From Calliphora vicina (lineage: Eukaryota > Arthropoda > Insecta > Diptera > Calliphoridae), in contig NC_088784.1 of NCBI RefSeq assembly GCF_958450345.1, positions 55,050,247 to 55,114,246 of the forward strand: 64,000 nt of DNA. Reading direction: 5' to 3'. This document shows positions 1-11,324 of this stretch, piece by piece. How positions within the stretch are numbered: the first letter of the stretch is position 1; each line of letters opens with the position of its first letter. A program made the translations under genes and the position numbers. Under the pieces are notes generated by a model. It saw only the letters and a program-made list of their open reading frames with translations. It had not been told where the DNA came from and ran no database searches.

Positions 1-660
1 TATATAGTTAGACACACATACAAACATGTACTCTGTATGTATGTACTATGTCGCCTCAAGCACTTTCACAGTTCTATGCGTGTAGTTTAATTTTTTTGCG
101 AATTTAGCGTCACATTTTTTCACTTTTCTTTGTATATTTTTGTTTTTTTATTGTTTCACTTCAATACAAATACGACGAGCTTTATAGAGATCGAATTGCT
201 TTAAGTTTATGCCGCAGGTGACGTGTGATAATTTCAAGTTGAGGTCTATTGAGAGTAAGAAACAATTTATTCTGCTTTTAATGTTATATTAATACAAACT
301 CATGTACGCTATATACGAGTATATACATACGCAGGGAAGGTTTACCCTGAAAAATATATTTGTTTTGGATTGGTATTATGCTTTTTAGTAGATAAAACTA
401 AATAACTGCAGCAAAATGTTACTGCAATCGGATAACTAGAACCCGTGCCGGAAATCGATTGAAAGTAGTAAAATTAGGTAAACAGTCGTACTTTCTTGAT
501 TTCTTAAAAATCCTGCTTTTTAAATAACTCTCTTTTTACTGTACTAAATATTATTGTTTAATAAAATAATAAAATTATCTTTCAACAAGATATTAAGATG
601 AATATCGAGTAGAAAATAACCAGGTTATTTTTCCACATCAAATATTCAACAAAAACCAAA
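1..660. other. AT-rich non-coding stretch
   Basis: No reading frame of coding character, RNA gene or clear repeat is visible here. The text is AT-rich with short TATG/TACA runs typical of fly intergenic DNA. Confidence 0.5.
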
Positions 661-679
661 TTTTTACTACACCATTTTT

Positions 680-905
680 CATTGAAATTGAGAACATTAT
701 ACATATTGAGAAAATTCGAAATGAAATTGAGAATTTCCATTTTAAATTAAGAAAATTCCAAATGAAACTGAGAATTTCAATATGAAATTGAGAAAATTCC
801 AAACGAAATTGAGAAATTCCATTTCAAATTAAGAAAATTACCATTGAAATTGAGAATCTCCATTTGAAATTGAGAAAATTCCAAATGAAATTGAGAAAAT
901 TTTAT
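680..905. repeat. Left tandem-repeat arm
   Basis: About ten imperfect units of a 21-24 bp sequence of the form GAAATTGAGAAAATTCCAAA run in tandem. The inverse complement of the same array fills the right arm at about 1640-1835. An open frame across the right arm from 1777 is only repeat text. Confidence 0.75.
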
Positions 906-1029
906 TTTACTCTACATAAATAATGTACATTAAACAAAAAACATATGTACGCAGTCATATTGACCAAGAGGCATATCTTGCAATTCCAAAGCGCTTTGGT
1001 GAAATGATGTTGTATGTTGTATAGCTCTA

Positions 1030-1350
1030 CTACTTGGAATCGATAATTAATTCTTGAAGATATAAAATCCTCTGCTGTCCTACATTAGGAGGATTTACTG
1101 TTGGTATATTCATATTTGGCTTCACAATGCCTTTGATTTTGGACCAAATTATTTCAATTATTATACTATCCATTTGAATAATGCCTGCGGTACCATTTTC
1201 AACTATCAGGTGGATGTCGGGGCCAAGGGAAGTAGGTAACGAAAGAACTGTTCGGGATCCAACACGAGACCAACCATGTTTTCTACGATAAAATAAATTG
1301 AAATTGGTCTCTCTATCCAGACCACCACATCTGATATAATCGTTAATATT
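1030..1350 (-). pseudogene. DDE_3-type (Tc1/mariner-like) transposase fragment
   Basis: The minus strand is open for about 105 residues, ending with TAG at 1030-1032. Near its start it reads DRETNFNLFYRR followed by HGWSRVGSRTVLSLP and GPDIHLI. This follows the pattern of DDE_3 endonuclease domains, which have an (I/V)DE-x-x-FNL stretch, then RxxGRSxxG, a short hydrophobic strand, and a stretch of small residues before a His-containing strand. The normally acidic catalytic position before E appears as Arg, so this copy would be inactive. Only the middle of the domain is present; there is no N-terminal helix-turn-helix and no clear third catalytic acid. It lies inside the inverted-repeat element at 666-1854 and is probably what is left of its transposase. 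The family assignment is by motif pattern only. Confidence 0.5.
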
Positions 1351-1382
1351 GTTTTTTTTTTAATTTAAAATAATTTATAATT

Positions 1383-1632
1383 GAGGGATTCAAACGGTGT
1401 GCTATTATGCCGTATTGTCATAATGTCGTAAAATATTTTTTTAGTTTAAACAAATTCTTGGTGTGCTGCAAACAAAAAAAGTGTTATTTTATGACAAACC
1501 AATAAACATAGTTCAAAAAGTCTTATTAGTTTATAACTTTTTTGTTTGAAACCCAACAAAAATTTGTTAAACTAAACATTATTTTATGACATTATGACAA
1601 TACGACCTAATAGAAGACCGTTTGAATCCCCC
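1383..1632. mobile_element. Palindromic MITE nested in the inverted-repeat element
   Basis: The arms begin GGGATTCAAACGGT (1384 onward) and end with its inverse ACCGTTTGAATCCC (before 1632). They continue inward for about 75 bp with matching blocks such as TATTGTCATAATGTC against GACATTATGACAATA. The loop is about 85 bp. There is no coding content and the target duplication is unclear. Confidence 0.65.
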
Positions 1633-1859
1633 AAATGTTTCTAAATTTTATTTAGAATTTTCCCAATTTCATTTGGAATTTTCTCAATTTAAATTGGAAT
1701 TTTCCCAATTTCATTTGTAATTTTCTAAATTTCAATTTGAATTTCTCAATTTAAAATTGAATTTTCTCAATTTCAAATGGAAATTCTCAATTTCATTTGG
1801 AATTTTCTCAATTTCAATTGGAATTTTCTCAATTCCAATGAAAAATGGTGTAGTTTTTC

Positions 1860-2545
1860 AAATTTATGTTTTCGTACACAAAAAATAGTAAAATCTTGCG
1901 GGCTTTTGAAGAAAAGTATTTTTCTCTATTATTATTGTGTTAATACCTACATAAATTATACATTTATGACCGATAAAGAACAATTTCGGGAGGTCATTTG
2001 TATCAGGGCTAAGTAAAATAATGAACCGATAATATATATAGGAATATGTAGCAGTGTATAATCTCTCTACTATGTTGATTTAGGGTATAAAATGATACTA
2101 AATAATTTTGTCCAGCTAAATTTTAATTTAAAATGACAGTGTTGTAGTGTACTTGTTTTGGTGTTTTATATTTTCTATATTAAACTATATATAGATATGG
2201 TTTAAACATCTAAAATAATTCCTTTCATTGTCGATTCACTGATTAAACAGTTTTTATCGAATACGTATTACGTACAACCGAAAAACCGACAAATATTTTG
2301 AATTAAAAACTTGGTGATTATATTGGCTTTACAACACATCAAAATATCGATCGCAGGCACAGAAAAGTATACATATTCGTCCATTTGTATATCTGCTGAA
2401 AGCGCGACAAGCCCTAGAAAGATGAAATTTTACAAAAAAAAATTAAATTAGGCACAAAAATACTTCTTGGTTATCCAAAAATTAAATAATAAAGTTTAAA
2501 GAATATTTCTTTGATTGTAGTTAAGACCCAAAACTCAATATTAAA
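1860..2545. other. Unassigned AT-rich sequence
   Basis: No coding frame, RNA gene or recognisable element end is seen between the inverted-repeat element and the family-A fragment. Confidence 0.4.
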
Positions 2546-2548
2546 AAA

Positions 2549-2990
2549 TGTATGTGGGGGACTTTTGAAATCGATATCTTCCGATCAGGATGAAATTTGC
2601 ACCAAGGTCCTATTGGATAGTAATTCAGACAAAATTTGACTATTTGGCCAAGCAGGTGTTTTATCCCATTTATGTAACTTATTACCTATTGTGCTTAGCA
2701 AAATGTGTCCAAAATAGTTCAGATAGCTATTTCTTCAATCTTTCGAAAAAAAATAAATAAAAAAAAGTAAAAGTTTTTGAAATTTTTTTCCGAAATCAAA
2801 AACTTTTTTGATTTTTTTTCAAAATGGGCCTTTTTCAAGATATTTTCCTTAGTGGGATGTGAGTTTGATATCTATCAAAATAAATGTTTTGTTACTCAAA
2901 ACATACAATTTTTGACTTTTTTTGCTAAATCAAAAAACTCTGTTTACTTTAAAAAAAAAAAAAATACAATTTTCGATTGAAATATTAAAA
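2549..2990 (+). repeat. Family-A foldback element, left half only
   Basis: The text starts TGGGGGACTTTTGAAATCGA and continues with the same order of blocks as the complete copy at 53636-55490: a CCGATC-GATGAAATTTGCACC block, AAATGTGTCC, AGCTATTTCTTC, then the GTGGGATG-TATCTATCAAAATAAA tandem unit. About 20 bp after the TGGGG end are missing compared with the full copy, and the inverted right half is absent. It is non-coding. Confidence 0.7.
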
Positions 2991-2999
2991 CCTGGATCT

Positions 3000-4440
3000 G
3001 TTCTATGGCTTAGGCGGTACAGTAAAGCTACAAAGACAGCATATACTATGTAAATAATTATGTATTCACAATAAGTACCATGTTTGCCTTCTTAGCTGCT
3101 TAGGAGAACAATCATTTAAAAGCAAACAATTAAATTAAATTTATCTCGATAAAATTGTTGTTTGCAAAGTGTTGCACAAAGTGCTAATTTTGTATTCTTA
3201 CATGATTCAAGAAAAAATCATTGCCATTAATTACTACAACACAATCTATTTTAGTAATTAATACTAAAACACTCTTCAGTCACTGTTACTGTTTGTTACA
3301 TACTCACAAACGAACGTTACCACATTACTGTCGGCAAAAACTTGAATCTGTTGAATAATGCAGCAGACAAGACAGGGATATCGAACATAAATATTTTTAC
3401 TCAGTACGTTAAGTACTCGTAAAAGATTGACCTCTTTCGGAAACAGATAAAACAACAAAGTAACACAACACAATAAAACACAGCATAATATAACAGAATA
3501 CAATTAAAATCACAAATACAATACCATTTTGACTACTTGTGAATTTATGTATGAATGGATGAATGAACAAATGAATGTACGTTTGTACATAATTGTTTGT
3601 TCAAATGTGAGTAAATTTGTATGTAAAAGTACGTATGTTTTACTTATTCATTGTACTTACACAACTTACTTTTCAAATGATTTTTTAGGAAAATGTTATT
3701 AAAGCCAAATTCAATTGAAACTGTGTATTTATAAACCACAAAACTGTTTATAATGTTAGCAAAAGTTTTTGTGTCCTTCTATTTTCTTCCTTTTTTTAAT
3801 TTTCCTGAAAATTTAAGAGACAAGGGACATAAATTGTTTACATAATGTCCATTTTTATATAGAAATACATACGAGTACATAAGTATTATGTACTCAGCAT
3901 GTGTGTATTATTGTATAAAAGTATATTATATGTTGATAGGAAGTAAAAATGTATTCATATCCTCACACTTACTCTTTTTGGCAATTAGATGTTCAGAAGA
4001 ATAAATGTAAATCAAAATGTATTGTTATTTCTTTAAAAATCTACCTAAATAAAATATTTATTTTAGGAATCAAATGGTTTTTTTTAACCAGCCCACAGAG
4101 ATTTCATGGGCAATAAATGTTCTTAAATAAATATAAAAGTCGACAACCTGACCATATGAACACATATACCGAGTTTTCTATTTATAGGATTTTTTTTTTA
4201 AATTTCAAATTAATCTTTTGTGAAATCTTGAAGATATCTTTGGAAGAATTATTCATAATTCTATTTACTCTTCATTGATATGACATTTGTTGACATTGTT
4301 GTTTTTGTTCTTACAATTTTCTATTATCAAGTATATTAATGTTTCGAAATTATAAGAACAATAGCTTTTTGTTACATGCTTTGCAGGGATTTACATTATA
4401 AGATAATTTTAATCAGGACCGCTGTTTATTGTATTGTATT
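3000..4440. other. Unassigned AT-rich sequence with GAAT/GTAC simple repeats
   Basis: No gene is supported. The part at 3540-3660 is rich in loosely repeated GAATG and GTACGT words. Short open frames on either strand have no protein character. Confidence 0.4.
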
Positions 4441-4451
4441 TGAATTCAAAT

Positions 4452-4640
4452 ATAACTGGGTGGTTTAAAGTTGCATCATGTTTCTCAACTTTTCTATGTC
4501 TGGAAACTTCTAATTGTGGACAGCGTTGTTTGCCGGGTGATTAACATCAGTGAACATAACTGTGGACATTATTAACATAGCTGTGGAACATACAACATTT
4601 AATAAAATCTTTGAGTTGATCATTGTTTTTTTAAGTCTGG
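4452..4640 (+). repeat. Direct repeat, first copy (LTR-like 3' portion)
   Basis: This segment (TTTAAAGTTGCATCATG, later GTGGACATTATTAACAT and AATAAAATCTTTGAG) is repeated in the same orientation at about 5953-6085. Both copies carry an AATAAA-type signal at the same place. Two direct copies 1.5 kb apart fit decayed LTRs or a duplicated repeat; I cannot decide between these. Confidence 0.4.
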
Positions 4641-4647
4641 CAACACT

Positions 4648-4900
4648 AAATGTTTAAGCTACTAATATTAGCATTACAGCTGCTAAAGCTCTAGAATTCC
4701 AACTTAATAGTTTTATCCATTAAGATCATTGTAGAATCTACTCGAAGAAAGATGGCACTGCGTATAAATGGTGGCAGCGGTTGCAGTCGTTAGTCAGTGT
4801 TATCATAGACGCTTTTAGAGTTAACATCCATCAACTGTTTTGTACATTATAAAGTGTAATTTAAGTGTGTGAATTATTGACTTTTTATATAATTTAACTA
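4648..4900 (+). repeat. LTR-like repeat with intact core promoter
   Basis: The stretch from TGTTTAAGCTACTAATATTA to GTGTAATTTAAGTGTGTG matches the segment at 50719-50890 in order and orientation. It contains TATAAA at 4763-4768 and an Inr-like TCAGT at 4794-4798, the spacing of an RNA polymerase II promoter. This suits the U3/R part of a retroviral-type LTR in flies. No flanking pol gene or second LTR is recognised. Confidence 0.4.
4763..4798 (+). promoter_or_regulatory. TATA box plus initiator
   Basis: TATAAA at 4763-4768 is followed by TCAGT at 4794-4798, which places the presumed start A about 33 bp from the TATA box. This is the canonical arthropod arrangement. The related copy at 50.7 kb lacks exactly this section, so only this copy could initiate transcription. 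Confidence 0.4.
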
Positions 4901-4904
4901 ATAT

Positions 4905-5950
4905 GTATGGAAATTAGCTTTAGTTTAAGTCTACAAGCAACTTATTTTTAGTTCGATTTATATATTTTTTTTATTTGTTTAATGGATGAAGTCATTATAT
5001 TCAAATGTGCCCCCCATACGGGACAGCTTTGAACGTCAATTTTTATCTTGTAGCATTTATGTACAAAAATACCATAAACAGTTCTATTTTCTTTATATAT
5101 AATAAATTTGATTTATTTATGACGAAAAACCATAAACATTAACATTTAAAAATAAAAAACAATAAATTTATTTCACGAAATTTACTGCAAAAACATGGTC
5201 ACCCAACTACATTCGGTCGACGACTGAAAAAACTAGCGAAAGTTCTTGACGTTGCTAGAAAACAAGGTTGCCACGTGAAAAACTCGGTTAAGGGTCGGAA
5301 AAAATTGTTAACTGAGATTTTATTAACATTGTTCAATGGTGCAACCTCTCCCTAATACAACAGCTATTTAAATAGTCACCATATGGTTTTAGTATACACA
5401 CGCGATTATAATGCTTTTATTTGCAATGAAAAGTATCTGGTTCAGTTAAAGCAAATAAACCACCGTTTTTAAAAGGTAAAAACGTAACAATATATTTTTT
5501 TTCAAAAATTACGCGATATGAAATTACTTGCAGTACATTCTGTATGGACTAAAATTGCTGACTTATAAATTTTTAAGACTCTACTGAAAAAACTTGGTAC
5601 AAATTATATAGAGATTTTCCAAAAGAATATTTTTCTAATGAACTTAAATAACAAGAATTTCACTTGAACATGATCATTGATCTAGAAATATGAGGTTTAA
5701 AACAAAAGTGCTAAATTTGATATTTAGTAACTTAAATTTGTTAGACAAATTTGTGTACGTCTTAAATAAGCTAAAATTACGAAATACAATTTAAAAATTC
5801 AGTAAATTTTACTGATATCGAGATTTTCGATCTCTGAAGTGAAGTAATCATTTAAATAATTCGTACTGATTGATTGATGTCGATATCAGTTATCGTATTC
5901 AGATCATGATTACGCGTATCGGATAGTATTCATACTGTTGAAATTGAAAT
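4905..5950. other. Unassigned AT-rich sequence
   Basis: No coding frame or recognisable element end. It separates the two direct repeats at 4452 and 5953 and could be the worn interior of a retroelement, but no pol motif could be read in it. Confidence 0.3.
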
Positions 5951-5952
5951 TG

Positions 5953-6085
5953 CTGATTTAAAGTTGCATAATGCTTTCAAACAGCAGTGCCTCTCAAACT
6001 TTAACATATCTGTGGGCATTATTAACATTGAATAAAAGCTCCGAGTTTTTGTTGCTAAAATGTATTGTTTTTTCTTTTTAAGTTA
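5953..6085 (+). repeat. Direct repeat, second copy
   Basis: This shares TTTAAAGTTGCATAATG, GTGGGCATTATTAACAT and a GAATAAAAGCTCCGAG block with 4452-4640, in the same order and orientation. Confidence 0.4.
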
Positions 6086-6089
6086 TCCT

Positions 6090-7270
6090 TTTGAAAAGTT
6101 ACATCAAATATTTTAAATGAATAAAAATTTAAAAATTTCCAATTTTACATAAAATATAGGCATTTTTTTGCCTATAGAATAGTAGAATAAACTTATAGTC
6201 CACCTTTTCGGAATTTTTTTTACAGTGGGTCAAAGTTTTCATTTTTTGATCGAAGGGAGCAGTATACTTACTGAAAAAAATGTTGTAAGTTAATGTCTAA
6301 GAGAATTCTTATTGTCAGAGTTATATTGTGGAATTTTATGGGGATAATTTTTGTGGAAGATCTTAACCCTCTAGCTCCTCTCCTCAGGGACCTTTTTTCG
6401 AGAAAATGAAAAAAAGTCCTTTCAAAAAGGACATTTAAGGTTTAAAATATTCGACGAAAATTTTTGCCGGAAAATTTCAGTTGGGGTCACCAAAGATACC
6501 AAAGATGTAGATAAAGCACTTTACGCTTAATTAGCCAAATTGAACGCCACCTTGGGTCTCACATTTTTTAAAAAAATCGTCAAAAATCTATTTATAATCC
6601 GATTGAGCTGATATTTAAAATATAAATGGCCCTAGAGAAAAAATTTTTGAGCAAAAAATTCTAAAATATAGCCCTATATCTTATTTAAACACGTACAAAG
6701 TTATTTTACTATCATACAGTAAATAACGTCCATTGCTTTAAGGGCATTTGGATCTACAATATTTCGAAATTTTGTTATAATATCTTTAACCGTTAAAATT
6801 TTCCATTAATTAAAATTTTATATTTTTGTTCATGGAAAATCCCAATATAAATTTTTTTTAGTTTCTAAGGTAAATGAAGTCCGAAAAATTCATAAAGTTA
6901 TTTCATTTCACTAAACTGTTAATCTTCAAGTCCTAAGGTTTTCACCAATACCAACTACTTATACAAAAAACTTATATTTGTTCATCAGGAGCTCCACAAA
7001 CCTTGTTCCCTTTTGAAAAATTTTAACGTTTTTTTATATATTCCATGCAAAATGTGTTTTTTGATAAAACATAAAAAATAAGGCCATTTTTACATGTTCC
7101 AACTTTGGATGCGTGTAACTTTTTATAGGGACGACATAACTGTTAACAAGTTGCTTTTATAGTATTCCAAATTTTATCGCAAATATTGGTGATATTTTAA
7201 AAAACAATTTCAAACCACCGTAGGCCCGACATATCTAAAAAACTTAAAAAAGATGGAACAAATAAAAAAA
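6090..7270. other. Unassigned repeat-like non-coding sequence
   Basis: Homopolymer-rich text with long A and T runs and no protein character. It resembles the interiors of the foldback families elsewhere in the window, but no matching ends were found. Confidence 0.3.
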
Positions 7271-7274
7271 AAAA

Positions 7275-8031
7275 CAAGTAAGAAAGTATGGTCGGTCAAG
7301 CCCGACCATATAATACCCTACACTAAGTAAAAGAGCAAAAAAAATTTTTCTTTTAAAATTTCAATAATTTATATTTTTGAGTGATTTTCGGAAGTGGGGT
7401 TATATGGGGGCTATGATCAATTATGGACCGATCACCATGAAATTAGGTCATGTGATTTATGTCTATATTAAAGTTAACTATGCTGAATTTTGTTTGTTTA
7501 CCAACATTTTTAAGCGATTTATGCACGTTAAAGTGATTTTCGGAAGCGGGTCTATATGGGAGCTATGACTAATTATGGACCGATCGTAACAAAATTTGGT
7601 GACATGAATTTTGTGTATATAAAACTTATTTGGAGCGGAATTTGTGGAGATACATATATAAAGTAAACATTTATGACCGATAAAGTCCAATTTCGGGAGG
7701 ACATTCGTATGGGGGCTAGGTGAAATAGTGGACCGATTTCAGCCAGTTTCAATAGGCTTGGTCCTTGAGCCGAAAAAATAATATGTACCAAATTTGATCG
7801 AAATATCTTCAAAATTGCGACCTGTACTCTGCGCACAAGGTTTACATGGACAGCCAGCCAGCCAGCCAGCCAGCCAACCAGACGGACGGACGGACATCGC
7901 TTAATCGACTCAGAAAGTGATTCTAAGTCGATCGGTATACTTTAAGGTGGGTGTTAGACTAATATTTTTGGGCGTTACAAACATCTGCACAAACGCATAG
8001 TACCCTCCCCACTATGGTGGTGTAGGGTATA
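7275..8031 (-). mobile_element. DINE-1/HINE-like element (family B), full length
   Basis: Read on the minus strand, it starts TATACCCTACACCACCATAG and ends with a hairpin (TATGGTCGG, six-base loop, CCGACCATA) 12 bases before a terminal CTTACTTG. A subterminal inverted repeat pairs the first ACCCTACAC with GTGTAGGGT near the 3' end. These are the hallmarks of Helentron-associated interspersed elements (DINE-1 type), which insert into T runs. A (CAGC)n/(GACG)n microsatellite lies at 7855-7895. Apparent open frames on both strands recur in every copy and are repeat text. Confidence 0.7.
7855..7895. repeat. Microsatellite (CAGC)n-(GACG)n
   Basis: Seven tandem CAGC-type units run into GACG units inside the HINE. 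Other copies keep a shorter version here, so this is an internal expandable microsatellite, as is usual for DINE-1-type elements. Confidence 0.8.
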
Positions 8032-8041
8032 AAAAACAAGT

Positions 8042-8627
8042 AAGTCGATTAAACGATGTCCTTCCGTCCGTCTGGTTGGCTGGCTGTCCATGTAAACCTT
8101 GTGCGCAGAGTACAGGTCGCAATTATGAAGATATTTCGATCAAATTTGGTACATATTATTTTTTCGGCCCAAGGACCAAGCCTATTGAAACTGGCTAAAA
8201 TGGGTCCATTATTTCACCTAGCCCCCATACAAATGTCCTTCCGAAATTGGACTTTATTGGTCATAAATGTTTAATTTGTATATGTATCTCCACAAATTGC
8301 GCTCCAAATAAGTTTTATATATACAAAATTCATGTCACCAAATTTTGTTACGATCGGTTCATAATTAGTCATAGCTCCCATATAGACTTTAACGTGCATA
8401 AATCGCTTAAAAATGTTGGTATACTCACAAAATTCAACATAGTAAACTAAACGACCTAATTTCATGGTGATCGGTCCATAATTGCTCATAGCCCCCATAT
8501 AAGGCCCACTTCCGAATATCACTCAAATATATAAATTATTGAAATTTTAAAAGAAAAATGTTTTTGCTCTTTTACTTAGTGTAGGGTATTATATGGTCGG
8601 GCTTGACCGACCATACTTTCTTACTTG
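8042..8627 (+). mobile_element. HINE family B, 5'-truncated, inverted to its neighbour
   Basis: This copy begins in the internal GTCGATTAAACGATGTCC block and runs to the intact hairpin and CTTACTTG terminus at 8627. It sits head-to-head with the full copy at 7275-8031, so the pair forms an inverted repeat with ~0.58-kb arms. The junction at 8037-8044 carries an extra CAAGTAAG, the inverse of the 3' terminus. Confidence 0.7.
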
Positions 8628-8689
8628 TTGTTTTTGGAAAATTTTTGGAATAAAAATAAATGGTTTAAGTTGGAATTTGCTTAAGAAAA

Positions 8690-9213
8690 GTGTCTACTTT
8701 TAAAGTGTCATCATCATGGTTGTGGCTACGAAAACCGCAACCATTATTTATCTAAAGCTCTATCCAATTTTGCTGCGGATAATAATAACGTTGTTAAACA
8801 GAAGGTCTTAGAGAAGATAGAGATTAAATTGTAAAATCAATCTATACAATTGCCAATCGATTAAGTTAGAATTACTAGAGAAGCCAGGAAGACTGTTCAA
8901 ATTCGCAATGAGATCTTAAAAAAAGCGTTTGACCCAGAATATTTAAATTATGATTTGTTTAAAATACAATGATGACAAACTTATGTTCTTCTATTAGACC
9001 AGGATGAGTAAAGAACGATCCTACTGTGTCTAATTTAAGATCTTAAGATAAAATATAAATTAAATTCTGATACACATCACATTGATATGCCTGTTCGTAT
9101 TCAACCTTATACAAGACATATGTATCTATTGAACCTCAATATTCTTGACCACTATCAATTCAGCCAAATAAGTGGAAGAATTTGCAAGATTTCAAGAGCG
9201 TAATACCACCGGC
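8690..9213 (+). pseudogene. Decayed protein-coding fragment, unidentified
   Basis: After frames and stops are allowed for, several blocks read as protein. From about 8697 comes KCHHHGCGYENRNHYLSKAL, then KQKVLEKIEIKL and a stop, later TREARKTVQIRNEILKKAF and PEYLNYDLF. A last block at about 9113-9220 reads YVSIEPQYS, stop, then PNKWKNLQDFKSVIPPAYHY. The amino-acid mix (Cys, His, Trp, Tyr in plausible places) is unlike the surrounding repeat text. Several stops and at least two frame changes make it non-functional. It is cut by the HINE that begins near 9214. I do not recognise the family; a transposon open reading frame is likelier than a host gene, given the neighbours. Confidence 0.4.
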
Positions 9214-9660
9214 ATACCATTATTCACCTTCGTGAGAAGGGTATATATAAGTTTGTCATTCCGTTTGTAATTTCCACAATATAATTTCCCGACCCTATAA
9301 AGTATACATATATATTCTGGATCCTTATAGATAGCGGAGTCGATTAAGCCATATCCGTCTGTCTGTCCGTCTGTCTGTTGAAATCAATTTTCTGAAGACC
9401 CCAGATATCTTGGGGATCCAAATCTACAATAATTCTGTCAAACATGCTTTCGAGAAGTTTGCTATTTAAAATCAGCAAAATCCGTCCATAAATAACGGAG
9501 ATATGAGCAAAAATCGGAGACAACCTCTGAATATTTCATCAAAAAAACACAATTGATTGCATGCTTTGACACAAAAGCAACAAAACGTATGTTTGGATGT
9601 GTGTTGGTTTTTTGTTTTTTTTTTTTTTGACAAAAAAGCAGCAATACGAATGTTTGTTTT

Positions 9661-10397
9661 TATACCCTACACCACCACAGTGGGGAGGGTATTATGCGTT
9701 TGTGCAGATGTTTGTAACGCCCAAAAATATTAGTCTAACACCCACCTTAAAGTATACCGATCGACTTAGAATCACTTTCTGAGTCGATTAAACGATGTCC
9801 GTCCGTCTGGTTGGCTGGCTGTCCATGTAAACCTTGTGCGCAGAGTACAGGTCGCAATTTTGAAGATATTTCAATCAAATTTGGTACATATTACTTTTTC
9901 GGCCCAAGGACCAAGCCTATTGAAACTGGCTGAAATCGGTCCATTATTTCACCTAGCCCCCATACAAATGTCCCCTCGAAATTGGACTTTATCGGTCATA
10001 AATGTTTAATTTATCTATGTATCTACACAAATTTCGCTCCAAATATGTTTTATATATACAAAATTCATGTCACCAAATTTTGTTACGATCGGTCCATAAT
10101 TAGTCATAGCTCCCATATAGACCCGCTTCCGAAAATCACTTTAACGTGCATAAATCGCTTAAAAATGTTGGTATACACACAAAATTCAACATAGTTAACT
10201 TTAATATAGACATAAATCACACGACCTAATTTTATGGTGATCGGTCCATAATTGGTCATAGCTCCCATATAAGGCCCACTTCCGAAAATCACTCAAAAAT
10301 ATAAATTATTGAAATTTTAAAAGAAAAATATTTTTACTCATTTACTTGGTGTAGGGTATTATATGGTCGGGCTTGACCGACCATACTTTCTTACTTG
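9661..10397 (+). mobile_element. HINE family B nested in family C
   Basis: Full-length, from TATACCCTACACCACCACAG to CTTACTTG, inserted between T's (TTTT before, TTTT after) as expected for Helentron-type insertion. The host text resumes with a duplicated motif: CAAAACGTATGTTTGGATG occurs on both sides, at about 9583 and 10431. Confidence 0.75.
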
Positions 10398-10522
10398 TTT
10401 TTGTTTGGCATTGTTGTTTTTTATACAACAAAACGTATGTTTGGATGTGTGTTGATTTTATTGCTTTGTGTATATTGTTTTTGGTGTTTTGTTTCGTTTG
10501 TAACTTCTACAGTGTTCTTGAT

Positions 10523-11324
10523 CAGTGTTGTCAGATTAGGGGATTTTTCCCCAAATTGGGGATTTTATTTTGTAAATGGTGATAAATAATTGGGTTTGGG
10601 GATATGGGGAACAGTTGAGGAAATATTGTATGTTTTGGGGATTTTTGGAATCTTTTTGGGGATTTTTATTTTTCGTATATTGAATTGTTTTATTTAAATT
10701 ATGTAAGAAAATATTTTAAAATCGAAAGAAAACATTGAACTTTAATTCTGATAAGTCGTAAAATTTCAACAATATGCTATTTGACATTTTATACTGGCAA
10801 TACTTGTTATTATGTATTATCAATAGACGTGAATGTTTGTTTTAGAAGAAGAATTTGTAACGTTCAAAATGGCAAAAAAATAAAACTGCCAAAAAAGCAT
10901 AATTCCACCTGGGAAATTGAATTTATTCTTATGGAATAAAATCTGAAATTTAAATGTATATAAAGAAGGGTATTCAAAAATTCAAAATTAAATGGAAAAT
11001 TACACTCTGAGTTCTCTTACAGTTGGTTATAGTTTGTTAAAAATATGTATAACGTTTTGTGTAATTTTTAATTTTTTTTTTAAATAAGTAACCTTGATAT
11101 ACATATGTATTATAAATTATATTCTTTAAATTATTATACATGCATACTACATAAATAAAAAAGAATTGTAGAACAAATAAAGTACATATAAATATGTATG
11201 AATTAAAATTATACTAGTATTTTCACTGGGGATTTTTGGGGATAACACAAACTGTTTTTTGGGGAATTTTGGGTATAAAAAATTTAAATTTGGGGATGAG
11301 TCTCGAAAAAATCTGGGAACCCTG
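10523..11324. mobile_element. Non-autonomous hAT element with 8-bp target duplication
   Basis: The ends are CAGTGTTGTCAGATT (10523) and, inverse, CAGGGTTCCCAGATT (ending 11324), matching at 12 of 15 positions and starting with the CAG-x-GTT of hAT elements. An exact 8-bp duplication TTCTTGAT flanks it at 10515-10522 and 11325-11332. Many GGGGATTTT-type words cluster just inside both ends, as transposase-binding subterminal motifs do in this superfamily. There is no transposase frame. It sits in the family-C HINE and is therefore younger than it. Confidence 0.85.

Larger units (their letters stand above)
666..1854. mobile_element. Inverted-repeat DNA transposon with tandem-repeat arms
   Basis: The left end (ACTACACCATTTTTCATTG, from 666) is repeated in inverse orientation at the right end (1836-1854). 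Inside each end the arms (about 680-905 and 1640-1835) consist of a tandem of ~21-24 bp units built on GAAATTGAGAAAATTCC, mirrored between the two arms. The interior holds a minus-strand DDE transposase remnant and a separate palindromic insertion at 1383-1632. Inverted ends plus a DDE_3-like protein suggest a Tc1/mariner-superfamily element. A clean TA duplication is not seen at both ends (TTA on the left, TTT on the right), so the superfamily call depends on the protein. Confidence 0.6.

Noticed and set aside
7377..8522. Recurring frames of 60-85 residues in each HINE copy
   Set aside because: Every copy gives comparable frames on both strands; they follow from the repeat sequence and show no protein family.
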